Assembly: GCA_963422465.1 (NCBI GenBank)
Contig: OY730174.1
Location: forward strand, 1,240,001-1,304,000
Length of the DNA: 64,000 bases
Origin: Lichina pygmaea
Taxonomy: Eukaryota > Ascomycota > Lichinomycetes > Lichinales > Lichinaceae
Reading direction: 5' to 3'
Shown: positions 1-13,702 of the stretch, one piece after another
How positions within the stretch are numbered: the stretch's first letter is position 1
How the letters are laid out: every line of letters begins with the position of its first letter
Program-made: the position numbers and the translations under genes
Notes under the pieces: generated by a model
The model's database searches: none
Told to the model about the DNA's origin: nothing
The model's input: the letters and a program-made list of their open reading frames with translations, nothing else

Positions 1-331
1 AAGTCAAAGAGCATTGTGGAATCAGAACCTGGTCGGAAGCTCTCGGGGTCTCGCCGCCACGCCTGCCGAAGGCGACGATGTGGCGGAAAACAACGAAGAG
101 GATGGTCCAGCAAGCTCCAAGGCCAATACACGCCACGGACCGCTGCGGTTGTGTGTGAACCATACCGTACCCATCTCTTTTGCTCTCTTCAAGCGAGCAA
201 TCAGGCGGACTGACAGATTCACCAGCACGTGAAGAAGGCAAGACGATTGTACCCTGACGACTCCATTAGCCACTGCATCCACAGTGCCGGGTGAGCAGGG
301 TCCCGGGAGCTCACAAGCACATGTACACCAC
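1..331. other. no gene recognised
   Basis: I see no convincing coding region. Short open frames exist on both strands, but none has family resemblance or a plausible start context. The tract is the 3' flank of the secreted-protein gene that follows on the minus strand. Confidence 0.5.
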
Positions 332-652
332 TTAGAACGTTAAACCAACGTTGTCGGGGTTGCAATGACCGTGGAGAGCATCTTGCGCGTCGTCGTCTTC
401 AATCTGTTGAAGGGTCCGCATATCATGTCGCGTCCCTTCGCGCCAGCGTCGTAGCCTGCATACATCCGCCGAGCTGGCCATTAATCCTCGCCCTACTCCC
501 ATGGCGCCATACCACGCCAACAAGTACTTGATCTGTGGTATAATGAACCGGCGTTGCAACTTCTTCCCGTGCTGGTTTTCGTGCTGCCCGAGAGGGAGAG
601 CGCAGACGATGGCGATCAGGCCAAGGATGAAGGAGAGCTGAAAGAACCGCAT
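332..652 (-). CDS. small secreted protein with probable Kex2 site
   Basis: A single-exon frame of 106 residues. The N-terminus is a classical signal peptide: MRFF, a hydrophobic core (about residues 4-19), then a small-residue cleavage region near CALP. A short hydrophilic stretch ends in KKLQRR, a dibasic site typical of Kex2 processing. The mature part keeps two cysteines and an acidic patch (EDDDAQD). I chose the second in-frame ATG because it begins directly with the signal peptide; an ATG 66 bases upstream would bury it. A TATA-like sequence lies about 150 bases upstream (795-803, read on the minus strand). No family recognised. Size, secretion signal and propeptide resemble fungal effector or secreted peptide genes, which is inference. 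An unseen intron cannot be excluded. Confidence 0.6.
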   Translation of the reverse strand: MRFFQLSFILGLIAIVCALPLGQHENQHGKKLQRRFIIPQIKYLLAWYGAMGVGRGLMASSADVCRLRRWREGTRHDMRTLQQIEDDDAQDALHGHCNPDNVGLTF

Positions 653-2633
653 CGTGATCGACGGAAATCCGAAGGAGCAAGTGTCCGGAAAATTCGAATC
701 CACGAGGTCACTGAGCAACGCAACGTGGCAATGTCTAGACGACTCGAGTAGGACAGGTGAGAAGGAGGGCGTGGCCGCGAGGCGGACACGACCTTTCTAT
801 ATACCGGGCAAGATCTCCTGAGGCGCCCACAGGAAAAAAGAGCTCGATCGTGAAACTTGGGCCATGAGCAGGCGAAAGTCTCTAATCTCGACTGTCGTAT
901 TTACGAACTGTTTCTAGGAGATTTATCCCAGGTTGGCAGGGCTTGGTTCGTATCCGTCGTACATCTCGTATCGGTCAGTTGCTCCAGCACCGCTTCGTGC
1001 TCTTGCATGCTTTCTTAACAGTTCTGCGGAGGATTCAGCATCACGAAAGTCACCGGCACCCTATCGCTGTGTAAGGATTCTCGTAACGGACAATTACTGC
1101 GGTACCCCAGTACTTCAATGCCCCCTTCGCTTAGTAAGGTACCTATAAGTTTGTGGCAGTCCATCGTAAAGTTAAGTACTCCTAAACTTTTGAGGCATCA
1201 GCCACCCGACCGAGCAACCTTACACCACGGACAAGTCCCCACACCCCCAAAAATACCACTTATGGCTTCAAAGATGAGTTCTGACTTGATGAGCGTAGAG
1301 CTAAGCCTTAGATGCGACCGAGAAAAACATTTGACCGAAGATTATGCGGTGCATGATACCTTGAAGACTTATGACAGCCATGGGCTATGTGAGTTGAAGA
1401 GATACCTAGCTTTATGTGGAGGGCTCGCCAAAGTACATGTACCGACTTATGCGAGGGGCAATCGAAGTTATACAGTAGGGTGGCACCGGGGCAAGAAATC
1501 TGCATAGTGGGGGGTACCGCAGTAGTTGTCCGTTCTCGTAAACGCCCTACATTGAGCACGGATAAGTCTTCGCCACTTCAATATGCCAGGGAAAACCAAC
1601 CTCACTTTCGGCACGGTGGATGTGCCCCGGACTCGCCCACATGACCTGAGTGAAGGGCACGAGTACTGTACTCGCACGTGACATGAATCCCAGTACTTCC
1701 AAAGAGGGGGGAGACTGACCCTCGTACGTACTGTACGTACAGTACTGTGCAGCCGGGTGTGTCTCTAACAGTCATAGGAGGGTGTCAAGGGGTGTCGTGT
1801 TAGCAAGATGGGGTGTCGCGATAACAGTCCGTGGGGAAGATTGACTACGGTGGTACCTCTGTGCGTCCGTACGGATACCCAAAGCCTGCGCCTCGTCTCT
1901 CAGCCTCGCACGAATTGGGACGGCACAGACGGCAGGGCTGAAGAGTGCTGCCGGCATCCAGCGGTACGCGACCGATACCACCGAGATAAGGCCGTCGTAC
2001 GTAACGTACCATGCCGCCCGAGTACAGCCCTGTACACATCCGCACTGGCAGGTTGAAGCCTATTCGGTCCGCGCTGCATAGAGCGTCCCTTTGGATCGAA
2101 TCACGACGCAGCGCTTTCGGCGGTTGCGCGCCGAAGCGCCGCATCGATCACGCCGTCGATGGTTGATTGCCGACACCGGGTCCGCTGGACGGTGGCCACC
2201 CCGCAAGCGCACTCATCGTCGAAAGGGGCTGGGTCAGGGTCCATATGCACGGCCTTCGACGATATAAGGACCGACGTCCGACGCTTGAAAAGTCCTCTCC
2301 AGAAGAGAGATCGACGACGGGTTTCGTACGCGCCAGGGCCTGTCTACCCGTCTGGTGCTGCGACTACGATGAGCTTGCCCTGTAGCTCAGTCATGACCGA
2401 ACGCGACGCACGACCGTCCCGACGACGCTTTTGACGACTCGGCCCGCCGGTGCGTCGAGTCTGCTGGTCGATCGCGGTCCTCGGTCGCGGGGGAATCGGT
2501 GCTGCCTGGTGGGTCATGCGCCCCCGCTTCCGCGGCTGCGTTGCGTCGGCCTCTGCCCTGCGACACGCGAAAAGCTGCGACCGACTAACGACCGACTAGA
2601 CACACCCCGGTCTCTGCGTCGGTTCGGGCAATC
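653..2633. other. intergenic region with inverted-repeat element and GTAC-rich tracts
   Basis: No gene recognised. The stretch holds the inverted-repeat element listed at 1079-1545 and dense TACGTAC/GTACTGTAC palindromes, for example around 1722-1745. The last 400 bases are the GC-rich promoter side of the Hsp70-like gene. Confidence 0.5.
1079..1545. mobile_element. short element with inverted terminal repeats (MITE-like)
   Basis: The left end (about 1083-1115) carries an ACGGACAATTACTGCGGTAC-type sequence. The right end (about 1506-1542) carries its near-perfect reverse complement, with ACGGACAACTACTGCGGTAC on the minus strand. The arms are about 30 bases and the whole is about 465 bp. No transposase sequence is visible inside. 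This is the structure of a non-autonomous DNA transposon. I could not define a target-site duplication, so exact ends are approximate. Confidence 0.5.
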
Positions 2634-3098
2634 ATGGACGGTCCGATGCCGATTCGAGGGCTGCCTAGGTCCATCTTCGACGGCAACGCCTATGGCGCAA
2701 TCGCTTCGCCGACCGAGGCTGCCGGAGGAGGCGCTCCGACGCAGAACCCCAGCGTCGCGACGGACCGATTGGTGGTAGGAGTGGACTTTGGAACAACGTA
2801 TTCCGGGTACGCCGGAGGGGTAATCGTCGTGGCGAGAAATCCGGTAGCTGACCGTGCGCAGCGTCGCAGCGGTCTACACGGCGACGCCAGACGATGTCGA
2901 TGTCATCAAGACGTACGTCGCGAGCCTCCAACGGACCCGACCGTCTTGCTGATTGGATCTGTAGCTGGCCTGGTGGGAACGGGATCACATCCGACAAGGT
3001 TCCGACCGAGATCGCATACGAAGTCGCACCGTCGCCGTCGTCGACGGCGTCCGACGGCGCGACGCAACCATCGTCCGCTTCCGCGGCGGCGGCGACAA

Positions 3099-3146
<48 letters not shown>

Positions 3147-4407
3147 ACGGATCCCCAATCACGAGCATCAGGTGGGGGTTCCAGTTCAAGCCCGAAGAGC
3201 CGCGTCTCCGGTGCATCAAGCTGTTCCTCGATCGCAACCAGAAGCTGCCGCATTTCGTCTCGCCGCTCGAGACGGCCGGACAGCTGCGCAAGTACGACCG
3301 CAACGTCATGGACGCCGTGTCCGACTACCTGACCCAGATCTACGACCACACCATGAACACCCTGACGAAGCGATACGGAGAGTCGTTCATGGCCATGACC
3401 AAGATCGAGTTCGTGCTGACGGTGCCGGCCGTCTGGTCCGACGCGGCCAAGGACGCGACCCTACAGGCGGCCGAGCGGGCCGGCATGGGCAGCCAGCACG
3501 ACGTGCGGCTCATCAGCGAGCCCGAGGCCGCGGCCGTCTACACCCTCAAGGCCATCCAGCCGAACCGGCTCAAGGTCGGCGACAACTTCGTCGTCTGCGA
3601 CGCCGGCGGCGGCACCGTCGACCTCATCTCGTACAGGATCACGCAGCTGTCGCCGCTGCGGGTCGAGGAGTCGGCCGTCGGCACGGGCGGCCTGTGCGGC
3701 TCGGGCTTCCTGAACTACCGCTTCGAGGACCACGTCCGGACCCGGCTCGGGCCGGAGCGGTTCGAGCACATGAAGGAGAAGAAGCCGCGGACGTGGCAGA
3801 TGGGACTGAGGTACTTCGAGGAGTTTGTCAAGCGCAACTTCAACGAGGAGGAGCGCCAGGACGTGAACGTGCCGTTCCCGGGCCTGCCGGACGACGACGA
3901 GGTCGGGCTCGACGGCGGCTTCCTCGTCGTGACGGCCGAGCAGGTCAAGGCCATGTTCGAGCCGGTCGTGCGCGACGTGTGCGAGCTCGTCGAGGGCCAG
4001 GTCGAGGGCATCCGGCGCAAGGCCGGGGTCGTGTCGGGCATCGTGCTCGTCGGCGGCTTCGGCCAGTCGTCCTACCTGTACGGCCGCGTCAAGGCGCACT
4101 TCAACACGGCGCCGCCGCCGCCCTACACGGAGCGGCCGACCCAGGTCGTCGCCTCGGCCCTGCACGGCTCCGCCGTCGAGGTGATGCAGCCGGTGCACGC
4201 CTGGACCGCCGTCGTCCGCGGCGCCGTCCTGCGCGGGCTCGAGGGCAGCATGGTCGTCAGCCGGCGCAGCCGCTGGCACTACGGCACCAGCTACGCCACC
4301 GTCTACGACGGGGAACGACACCCGGCGAGCGATCGGTACTGGAGTCCGTTGTGGGAGCGATGGATGGTGAGCGATCGCATGCAATGGCACATTGCAAAGG
4401 TTTGTAC

Positions 4408-4439
<32 letters not shown>

Positions 4440-4817
4440 ACACACACACTCCCTGCCCTAACCATCCCACTCGCCAATGGATAGGGCTCCCAAGTGTCCG
4501 AATGCGCCCCCGTGTCCTTCCACTACACGCGCAACTTCCGGCCGGGCCAGTCGCTCGTCGTCGAAGACGATCTCATCGCCTGCGACGCCGACGTCGCGCC
4601 CGACTCCTTCCGCAAGGGCCTCATCACCGTCTGCACCCTGACGACCGACCTCGGGGCCGTGCCCAGGACGCTCTTCACCCGCCTCACGACGACGCGCGGG
4701 GTCGAGTTCGACAACCTCGACTTCACGCTCGACATGACCATCGACTCGGCCAGTCTCATCTTCGAACTCAAGGTCGACGGGGTCCGGTACGGGCACGTGA
4801 CCGCGAGATTCCATTGA
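2634..4817 (+). CDS. Hsp70-like ATPase (actin-like ATPase fold protein)
   Basis: Four exons: 2634-2806, 2862-2912, 2965-4399 and 4485-4817, giving 663 residues. The fold belongs to the Hsp70/actin ATPase superfamily. The phosphate-1 loop VDFGTTYSG is at residues 50-58 and the phosphate-2 loop DAGGGTVDL at about 287-295. A third conserved segment, VLVGGFGQSSYLY, lies further on. The protein lacks a canonical Hsp70 peptide-binding domain and resembles the large ascomycete group of divergent Hsp70-like proteins, often cytosolic and of unknown client. Each intron has GT..AG ends, and removing all three restores the family reading. A GAC triplet repeat (about 3098-3144) encodes a poly-threonine run in the ATPase domain region. 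Intron 3 (4400-4484) consists largely of a C homopolymer followed by a CA repeat, directly beside the acceptor. The start is the first ATG of the open frame. Confidence 0.88.
4400..4484 (+). repeat. poly-C plus CA microsatellite forming most of an intron
   Basis: About 17 C residues (from 4409) followed by about 12 CA units fill the third intron of the Hsp70-like gene. Only about 35 bases of ordinary sequence remain before the acceptor. Length variation here would change intron size without touching the coding frame. Confidence 0.85.
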
Positions 4818-6981
<2,164 letters not shown>

Positions 6982-7735
6982 GTTGTCTGCGTATGTAGAC
7001 CCGACGAGCAGCGGTGATATAGATATCTGCGTTCCAAGAAAGAAGGCTCACAGAGGCTGTCTAACGATGCGTAAAGTCTCGAAGAACAGGTTTGTCGTGA
7101 ACGGGGCAAGGAGAAGAAATGCAACAAGGACTGTGAGATACGAGTGTGCCAATCCACATGATGACGGGGACGAAAAAAATCTTTATGCTCTTGGCGCGGT
7201 GCACCAATCAGAGGCCTCGGAATGCTCAGCTACCACAGCAGGGGGAGTGAGACGAGAATTACCCGGAGGGAACAAAGGGGAAGTCGGCACTGGTCGGGCG
7301 TTCGAGTAGTGTTCACGTGATTGAGCAGTAAAAAAAGTAGATGGCAACTTGCATGCATATTTACCAGATGCAAATATCATGACATTCATCATCGGAGATA
7401 CTTCGTGTGCGTTTGGAGTGTGATTTTGGATACTGAGCTGTCGAAGTTTTGCTTCATCGACTGCGCCTTGCAGCCCACTGGTCAAGAGTTATACAGCAGA
7501 AAGAGCTGCCTGATAGGTATGCCATCGGGCATCGTGGGCACGTACGGCGGTTGTGATGCGAGGACCGTATTGAAGTAACGATGAACTTCGAGTTAGCAAG
7601 TCCTCGTAGCAGTGGTCACACCTCCGAGGTCGACCACATCTAAAATCTCGCCGTCACTCTTCCTCAACGCCGTCCCTCCACGGACCACAGGCCAAAAGGC
7701 AAAGGAGCGGTGTCAACCTCGAGGCACCTTCCGCG
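6982..7735. other. divergent promoter region
   Basis: This stretch lies between the cytochrome c start (minus strand) and the next plus-strand gene, so it probably carries both promoters. No further gene and no striking repeat seen. Confidence 0.4.
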
Positions 7736-8844
7736 ATGCGACCTTCAACCCCCACCTTCCCATACACTCTCTTCTTCCCGCGGAGTCTACCTCGACGAAG
7801 CCACAGCTCCTTGCCACGCCCTGCGACGACCGCAACGATCGTCCGCACCGGTTCTACGTCGCGATCGGCACAGTCGTACCACGGAGAGTATGCGCCAACA
7901 ACAGCAGCTGGCAGCGGCGCCAATGGCAGCGGTAGCAGTACCGGCGCAGGCGCTACCGTCCACACACCCGTCGGAGGCATCCCAAACAAACCTCCGCTGC
8001 CGGGAAGTGCTTCCAAGTACAACGCACCTCAGGTTCCAAACCCATGGGGCGGAGGATATCAATCGCGCACCCATCCTGGCGGCCGACCACCTCTCGGACC
8101 GAGTCAACCAATCATACAGAAACGACCGTCGAATCCGGTTCCGCAGTCCGGGTCATTCCTGCACTGGTTCATGACGACCAAATGGATACACATGTGCATC
8201 ACGCTCGTACGTGCTGGTCGCGCTGCGATCCGCCCCCGGGAGATGGAAGCTTGTCGGGAGAGACTGACGCTGCCGCCAAGGGAACGCTCTGTACGCTGGG
8301 CATCGTGACCTTCCACCTCGAGTTCCGGCGCAAGTCTCCTTACGCGAACATGCTGCCGCCGATGCTGTCCTTCTTCGGGCAACCGATCACGTTCGTGCAG
8401 ACGTACGTGACCGCCTTCAAGCTGGACGTCGAGCACACGTCGGCGATCACGGCCGAGCGGCGGCGCAAGAAGGCCGACGACGTCCGCAAGCGCGCCGAAT
8501 ACCGCAAGGCGCACGGCCTCGACCAGAACCAGGGCTTTGGCGGCTGGACCTCCAAGGAGGTCGAGGAGAGCCACGCCCTGAGGGAGAAACAGAGGGAGGG
8601 GTCCCACGCTCCGAAGGATCGAGAGAGCGCTGGTGGCGCCACGCCGGACCAGACCGATGCGGCTCCGTCCGCGGCAGAGCAGACCCACGCAGCTCCATCG
8701 GCGGCAGAGGCCAGCGAAGCACAAGCACAAACACAAGCCAAGGACGAAGACAAAGCGAAACCTGTCAAGACAGTGCGCAAGAGAATGTTTGTCGATTCGC
8801 AAGGCAACAAACGTGAGTTGAAGATGTGGTTGGGGATATGGTGA
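7736..8844 (+). CDS. conserved membrane-anchored protein of unknown function
   Basis: Two exons, 7736-8206 and 8281-8844, about 344 residues. The first 50 residues are rich in Arg, Ser and Thr with almost no acidic residues, which suggests a mitochondrial presequence. A Gly/Ser/Pro-rich stretch follows. The intron splits a hydrophobic segment (WIHMCITL, then GTLCTLGIVTFHLEF) that reads as one transmembrane helix after splicing. Beyond it lies a basic, coiled-coil-like region (AITAERRRKKADDVRKRAEY). An Ala/Glu-rich tail with near-duplicate PSAAEQTHAAPSAAE segments follows. The pattern resembles an uncharacterised ascomycete family I recall but cannot name. The 3' end is uncertain: a GTGAGT at about 8813 could be a donor, which would give another C-terminus. 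Confidence 0.6.
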
Positions 8845-10792
8845 AGCTCTATTCTCCTCCTCTCTTCTTCTTCTTCAAAGAATCAACATCCCCACACCCC
8901 ATACGTTCCGTACCAAACAATGTCATATCTTAGTTCTGTACTGTACTGTACATTCAACATCCAACCTCGGTCCTCCTACGTACCTTCGAGGCACATGTTC
9001 TATTGTGATAGCGCGAATAGCTTCTGTTTTGTGGCACTCATGTCAGTATGTACGTATGTATAGACAGAGGTTCTGTCTGTATATGTGTATGTATGTATTG
9101 GCTGTACACCTGTTCACTAATTGATTCTGGAGGCACTGACAGCAGAAGAAGATGATGATGTTTGCTATTGTTTGTTGTTGAAAAGAACTTGCCCAAAATA
9201 CACTCATGGGGCAAGAGCAAACATGACAGTCAGTGCTTAGAGCTCCACACCCACAACATCCAATTCCAACATTCACAAGTCCAGATACACTGAATTATAC
9301 CAGTCAGGCACAGCAGTAATGATCTGGAATGATAAAACATTCTTTTTGGGCTGAGATCTCTATCCATCTTTGCTCAAGGATGTTTTTTCATGGATGTTGT
9401 GCTTGCATGTTCTTATTGCTCTTATTGTTGTAGATTTTGTTGTTGCTGATAGTGTCTGCTACACTGCACTGCACTGCACCTGAGAGGGGCTTGTCTAAGT
9501 ACGTACCCACCACCCTCACAACTCTCAGGTGCTCTCCCTCTTCCAGAACTCTGTCCCACAAGCTGCAAAACTCACTCTCAAGTGTAACCACAGGCGGAGT
9601 AGAACAGTAGTATAATCTTAGACTCTGGTGGTTAATCTCAACCAACTAAAGTGCTATATAGGAACACATTAAGAATTAAGTACAAGAAGTTTTTTTTGTG
9701 GAACAGATAGATGAGCAGATAGAAGAGTGATTGGTAGGTGAGTGGTAGGGAAGTTGGGTAGTTGGTGAGGACCTAGTTCATTAAGCAAGTGAGTGATAGA
9801 AGATTTGGAAAGTTGGATAGGTGGTGGAGTGGGCACTGACAGATTTGCACAAGTGGACAGGTAGCTGAGCAGCAACAAGTGAGAAGCAAGTAAAGAGATG
9901 AAGAAAGATGGACAAACTACATACCAGAAGAAAAGAAAGTCTAATGATAAGTAGAGAAGGACAAGTAGTGAAAGTAGTGGAGTGACATGAGTGGTAGCCA
10001 CCTGAGTTGAAAAAAGTGAGCAAAAACAAAGACAATGTGTTGAAACATGTGAACAGTACTTGATCATGATCATGATGATAGTGAGTATGATGGTGATGAT
10101 AACAGAAACCCACATCAACAATAAAAAATTGGTTGTCAGACACAAAGTGCACAACATACAGATATCTGGAAGAAGTAATATGTATAGTAAGTAGGTTATG
10201 AGTGTCCGGAACAGGGAAGAGATGGAAAGAGTCAAAACACTGGCCAGTGCTCTCTTGGAATAGCCTTCTACCACCTACTTACTTGCCTCTGCTCTGCTCT
10301 GCTCCACCGTGCTTTTCTGTGTTTCTGCTCTGCATTTCTCTGCTCAGCCAACTTGCATGAGCACAGTGACATGTCCGTCTGTCAATACTGACATCTAGGT
10401 ATTTGGTCCACAGACACACTCTGTTGACAGGACATGCAGACCCACACAGGAACAGACTCTTTCGCAGACACACATCCCGACTCAGGGGCGTGACTAAGTT
10501 CAAGGGGGTTTTGGAAAAGCAAGACCAAGGAAGCATTAGAAAAGCGAGACCGATGGGGCATTAGAGGAGGGCGAAAATAAGAGGACGATGGGAGAGTGTG
10601 TGAGCGAGACGTGAACCGGGGTCAAGGCAAGAGAGAAGGTATTGTTGATGAGGACTGGATTGGGTCAAGAATCCCGGGGTATGTGAGCGTGTGTGTTGTG
10701 CTTGCCATGCAACCCGAAAAAAAAGTCAACAGCTCCAAAAAGATGATAAGAATGGAAATAATGATAGAGGGACTGAAACGAGAGACGCGAGA
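8845..10792. other. AT-rich intergenic region with repeat relics
   Basis: The sequence from about 8990 to 10500 is clearly more AT-rich than its neighbours and has no recognisable gene. It includes a dispersed repeat (9119-9271) and several short CACTG/GTGGTAG-type reiterations. The hydrophobic frames on the minus strand at 9669-10274 look like chance products of AT-rich sequence. Confidence 0.45.
9119..9271 (+). repeat. dispersed short repeat, copy 1
   Basis: About 150 bases starting TTGATTCTGGAGGCAC and ending near CCACACCCACAACATCCAA. It matches the sequence nested at 20816-20979 in the same orientation, with shared blocks such as GAGCAAACATGACRGT (R = A or G). Both copies begin and end at equivalent points. 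Flanks TTCACTAA and TTCACAAG could be a decayed 8-base target duplication. It encodes nothing recognisable. Confidence 0.6.
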
Positions 10793-11353
10793 TCAACGGT
10801 ACGCAGCCCCGGCTGCATATATGCTCGCCGCCGCCGCCGCGGCCCACTCGTTCTCCTCGTACGGCGGTGTCGGCCACTTGGTCTCGGGTTGACCGGGCTG
10901 GCGCGACGACCTGTGGATGGGGATGGGTGATACCTGCGCCGCCGATTCGTCGCGTCCAAAGTAATCGCCGTCGCGCTTGCCCGACGGGGACGGCGTCGGA
11001 TACGGATTCGGGCCGTCGAGATCGCGCAGCGGCGCCCGCGCCGCCCGCAGACGCGCGTCCTTGGCTTGGTCGGCTTCGACCGGGGTGCGATGGTCGAGGT
11101 GCCTGGCGGTGCGGTCGGCGCGATGCATCATCTCGTCCAGCAGCTCTTCCTGCTCGTCGGGCGTCTCGTACCGCGGAACCGGGTGCGACGCTCGTTGCAG
11201 GGCCCGTCGAGTCCGGCTCGACACCGGCCCGGCGGCGGCGACCGAATCGTTCTCGCCCGCGCGGGCGCCGGCCGTCTCCTGCGATGCCGGCTGCGGCGTA
11301 CGCCCGACCCCGCTCTCTCCCGCGACCCAGCCCCGAACTCCCCTCGCGCCGCT

Positions 11354-11400
<47 letters not shown>

Positions 11401-12031
11401 AGGCCTGAGCTGGCGGTGGCGGCGACGACAGCTCGACGCTGCGTCGGATGCTCTGAAGCGCTCGGTCGAGGTCCTTCGCGTCGGTCGGCTCAAGGGACAG
11501 GACCGTGGCCTGGGAGGTGTCCATGGCCACGGACGACCGGTTGCTCGACCACGGCGCACATCCGGCGCCGGCCTCGAGGTCGTCCGGATGCGGGCCGTAG
11601 AGCTGGTTCCGGCCGGACAGCCGACGCGCCCGTTTCCGCAGGTGCGAGAAGAAGGACTCCTTCTGGCCGTTCGGCGGCGACACCAGGCCTCCGTTGCCGT
11701 TCAGCGCCCGTTCGGTCTCTTGCCGATGCATGTCGGCGTAGTGGTTCCCGTGGGACGCCACCGACAGCTGGCGCCCGATCTTCTTGACCGTCGTCGCCTC
11801 GGGCGCCTGCGCTCGTCTGCGATCGTCCTCGGCTTCCTTCGGGGACGCGTCCTTGGACTGCCGCGCGCTGGCCTGGGCCGTGACGGCGTCCGACAGCGGC
11901 GAGATGGGCCGGATCGTGGGGAGGATGGGCATCGGCGCGGCGCTGGGGCCGGTGGCCCACGATGGGCCCTTGTCCACGGGCGGACGGGTCTGGGTCTCCG
12001 TCTTCGCCGGGGCCGGAGGCCTGGGCGGGTT

Positions 12032-12080
<49 letters not shown>

Positions 12081-13702
12081 GGCGCGTGCGCGCGCGGCGC
12101 CGATTGACGGGGCGGCTCGAACTTGCTCTCGTTCGCCAGCGGCGAAGCCTGAGCGGGCGCGTCCCGAGCGATCACCGATCGCCGGAACCAGGACGGCTTC
12201 GAGTTCAGCGGGCGGACCCCGTCGGCAGAGCCCTTGGCCCGGCGGTGGACGTCCGACCGTTTTCGGGAGAGCATGCGAGAGGCGGTAGACCTGGGCCGAA
12301 GCGGGTCGACGGCGTCGTCGAAGTACGGATGGTTCATGGCCTGCGTCGACGTGGGCCGGTTCTTCGGGTCCCACATCAGACACCACGTCACGAGCTCGCT
12401 GAGCGCGATCGGCCACCGCGACGGTTGCAGGATCGTCTCGATCGAGTGGGGGGCCATCTGTCGGCCGGTCGAACGGGGTCAGCGGCCTGGGCCGAGCCGA
12501 CGCGCACGGAGCGAGGGGAGACACGAACCTTGGGGAAGGAAAAGCCAAGCTGCTGGGCGAGCTTGGTGCCGTCGGACCAGTCGCCGCCTCCGACCTTGCC
12601 GCCGACGCGGCTGTACCAGTTGCCCGGGCTCCCCATGATCTCGCACACGCGCCACACCTGGTCGACCTCGTTGCTCCCCGGGAACAGCGGCTTCAGCGTC
12701 GCGACCTCGACGGCCATGGCTCCCAGGGCCCAGATGTCGACCGGAGACGAATACCGGCCGGCGCGGAGCAGCACCTCCGGGGCGCGGTACCACCGCGTCG
12801 AGACGTACGTCGTGTACGGCAGCTTCGAATGCGTCTCTCGGGCCAGGCCGAAATCGGCAATCTTGACCGAGTGGACGGGGCACGGCGTCGGCGGCGGGCT
12901 GGCCGCGGCGGCGGCGCCCGAGGCGGCGGCGCCCGAGGCGGCCTTGCTGGACGGTCGACGAGCGGCGCCGAGCACCTCGGACGGTCCGGACGGCGTCACG
13001 AGGATGTTCTCGGGCTTGATGTCGCGGTGGAAGAAGGCGTGAGAGTGGATGTGCTCGAGGCCGCCGAGGATCTGGAAGAGGATGCTCTTGACGCTGGCGC
13101 CGTCGAGGCACCTGTGGTCTCGCGCCTTCATCAGCTGGTACAGGTTCCCCTCCATGTACTCCATGCAGATGTGGAGCCTCTTGCTGTACGGATCCAGGAA
13201 GATGTCGAGGGCCGGGACCAGGTGGGCGTGGGCGGGGAGGGTCCGGAGGAAGACGACCTCTCGGAGCTCCAGACACGGCGCCAAGGACTCGAACGACTTC
13301 TTCATCGTCTTGATCGCAACCTAGCTCGGAGTGAGGGGAACACGACGTCAGCAAAGCGGACCCAGCCCGGTCGAAGACGGAGCGCGAGGATCGAATCTTG
13401 GCTCGCCCCGGCCCTGGACAGGCGCAGGAGGCGGCGCAGAGGGCTCATACCAGGGTGCCGCGTCGGGCGACATGAGCACCGGCCGTGCGAACCCTGGCCA
13501 GCGCGACGGTCCCGAAACTCCCATCGCCAAGGTCGTCCTTGAGGATCTCGAACTTGTCCTCGAGGGCCAAGGCCGGGTGGGCACGGCGCGTGGCGGTACT
13601 GCCGTACCCGGCTTCCTGGTGCATCGCCATGGCGCGGCGAGCAGCGAGCGTCGACGCCACCTCGCGTGTCTTACTCGGCTCTGCTCTTGGCGCGCGAACC
13701 AC
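10793..13702 (-). CDS. Ime2/RCK-type serine/threonine protein kinase
   Basis: Three exons: 13451-13702, 12529-13320 and 10793-12457, about 902 residues. The catalytic domain opens with the glycine loop GDGSFGTVALARV and VAIK (Lys88). The catalytic loop HRDIKPEN has Asp184 and the magnesium loop DFGLA has Asp240. The activation segment has a MAPK-like TTY (254-256) before STRWYRAPE. The kinase domain resembles the CMGC subfamily of yeast Ime2, Aspergillus imeB and Neurospora ime-2, which regulate meiosis, sexual development or light response. A Gly/Ala/Ser-rich insert sits between the catalytic and magnesium loops. The long C-terminal tail is low-complexity, with SP repeats (SPSPSPS) and a poly-glycine run encoded by a GGC repeat (11349-11400). 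Removing both GT..AG introns joins VAIK and FPKMAPHSIE as in the family. The start could instead be Met25 (13630). Confidence 0.88.

Noticed and set aside
3172-4461. Long alternative frames on both strands across the Hsp70-like gene
   Set aside because: They are shadows of the true frame in GC-rich coding sequence, with Arg/Ala-rich composition and no motifs.
9669-10274. Hydrophobic minus-strand frame of about 201 codons
   Set aside because: AT-rich sequence biases codons toward Leu/Ser/Phe; no family, no intron pattern, no conserved segment.
11066-13042. Long plus-strand frame of about 658 codons opposite the kinase
   Set aside because: It is the antisense of a GC-rich kinase gene, with Arg/Gly-rich composition and no family features; the minus-strand kinase explains the openness.
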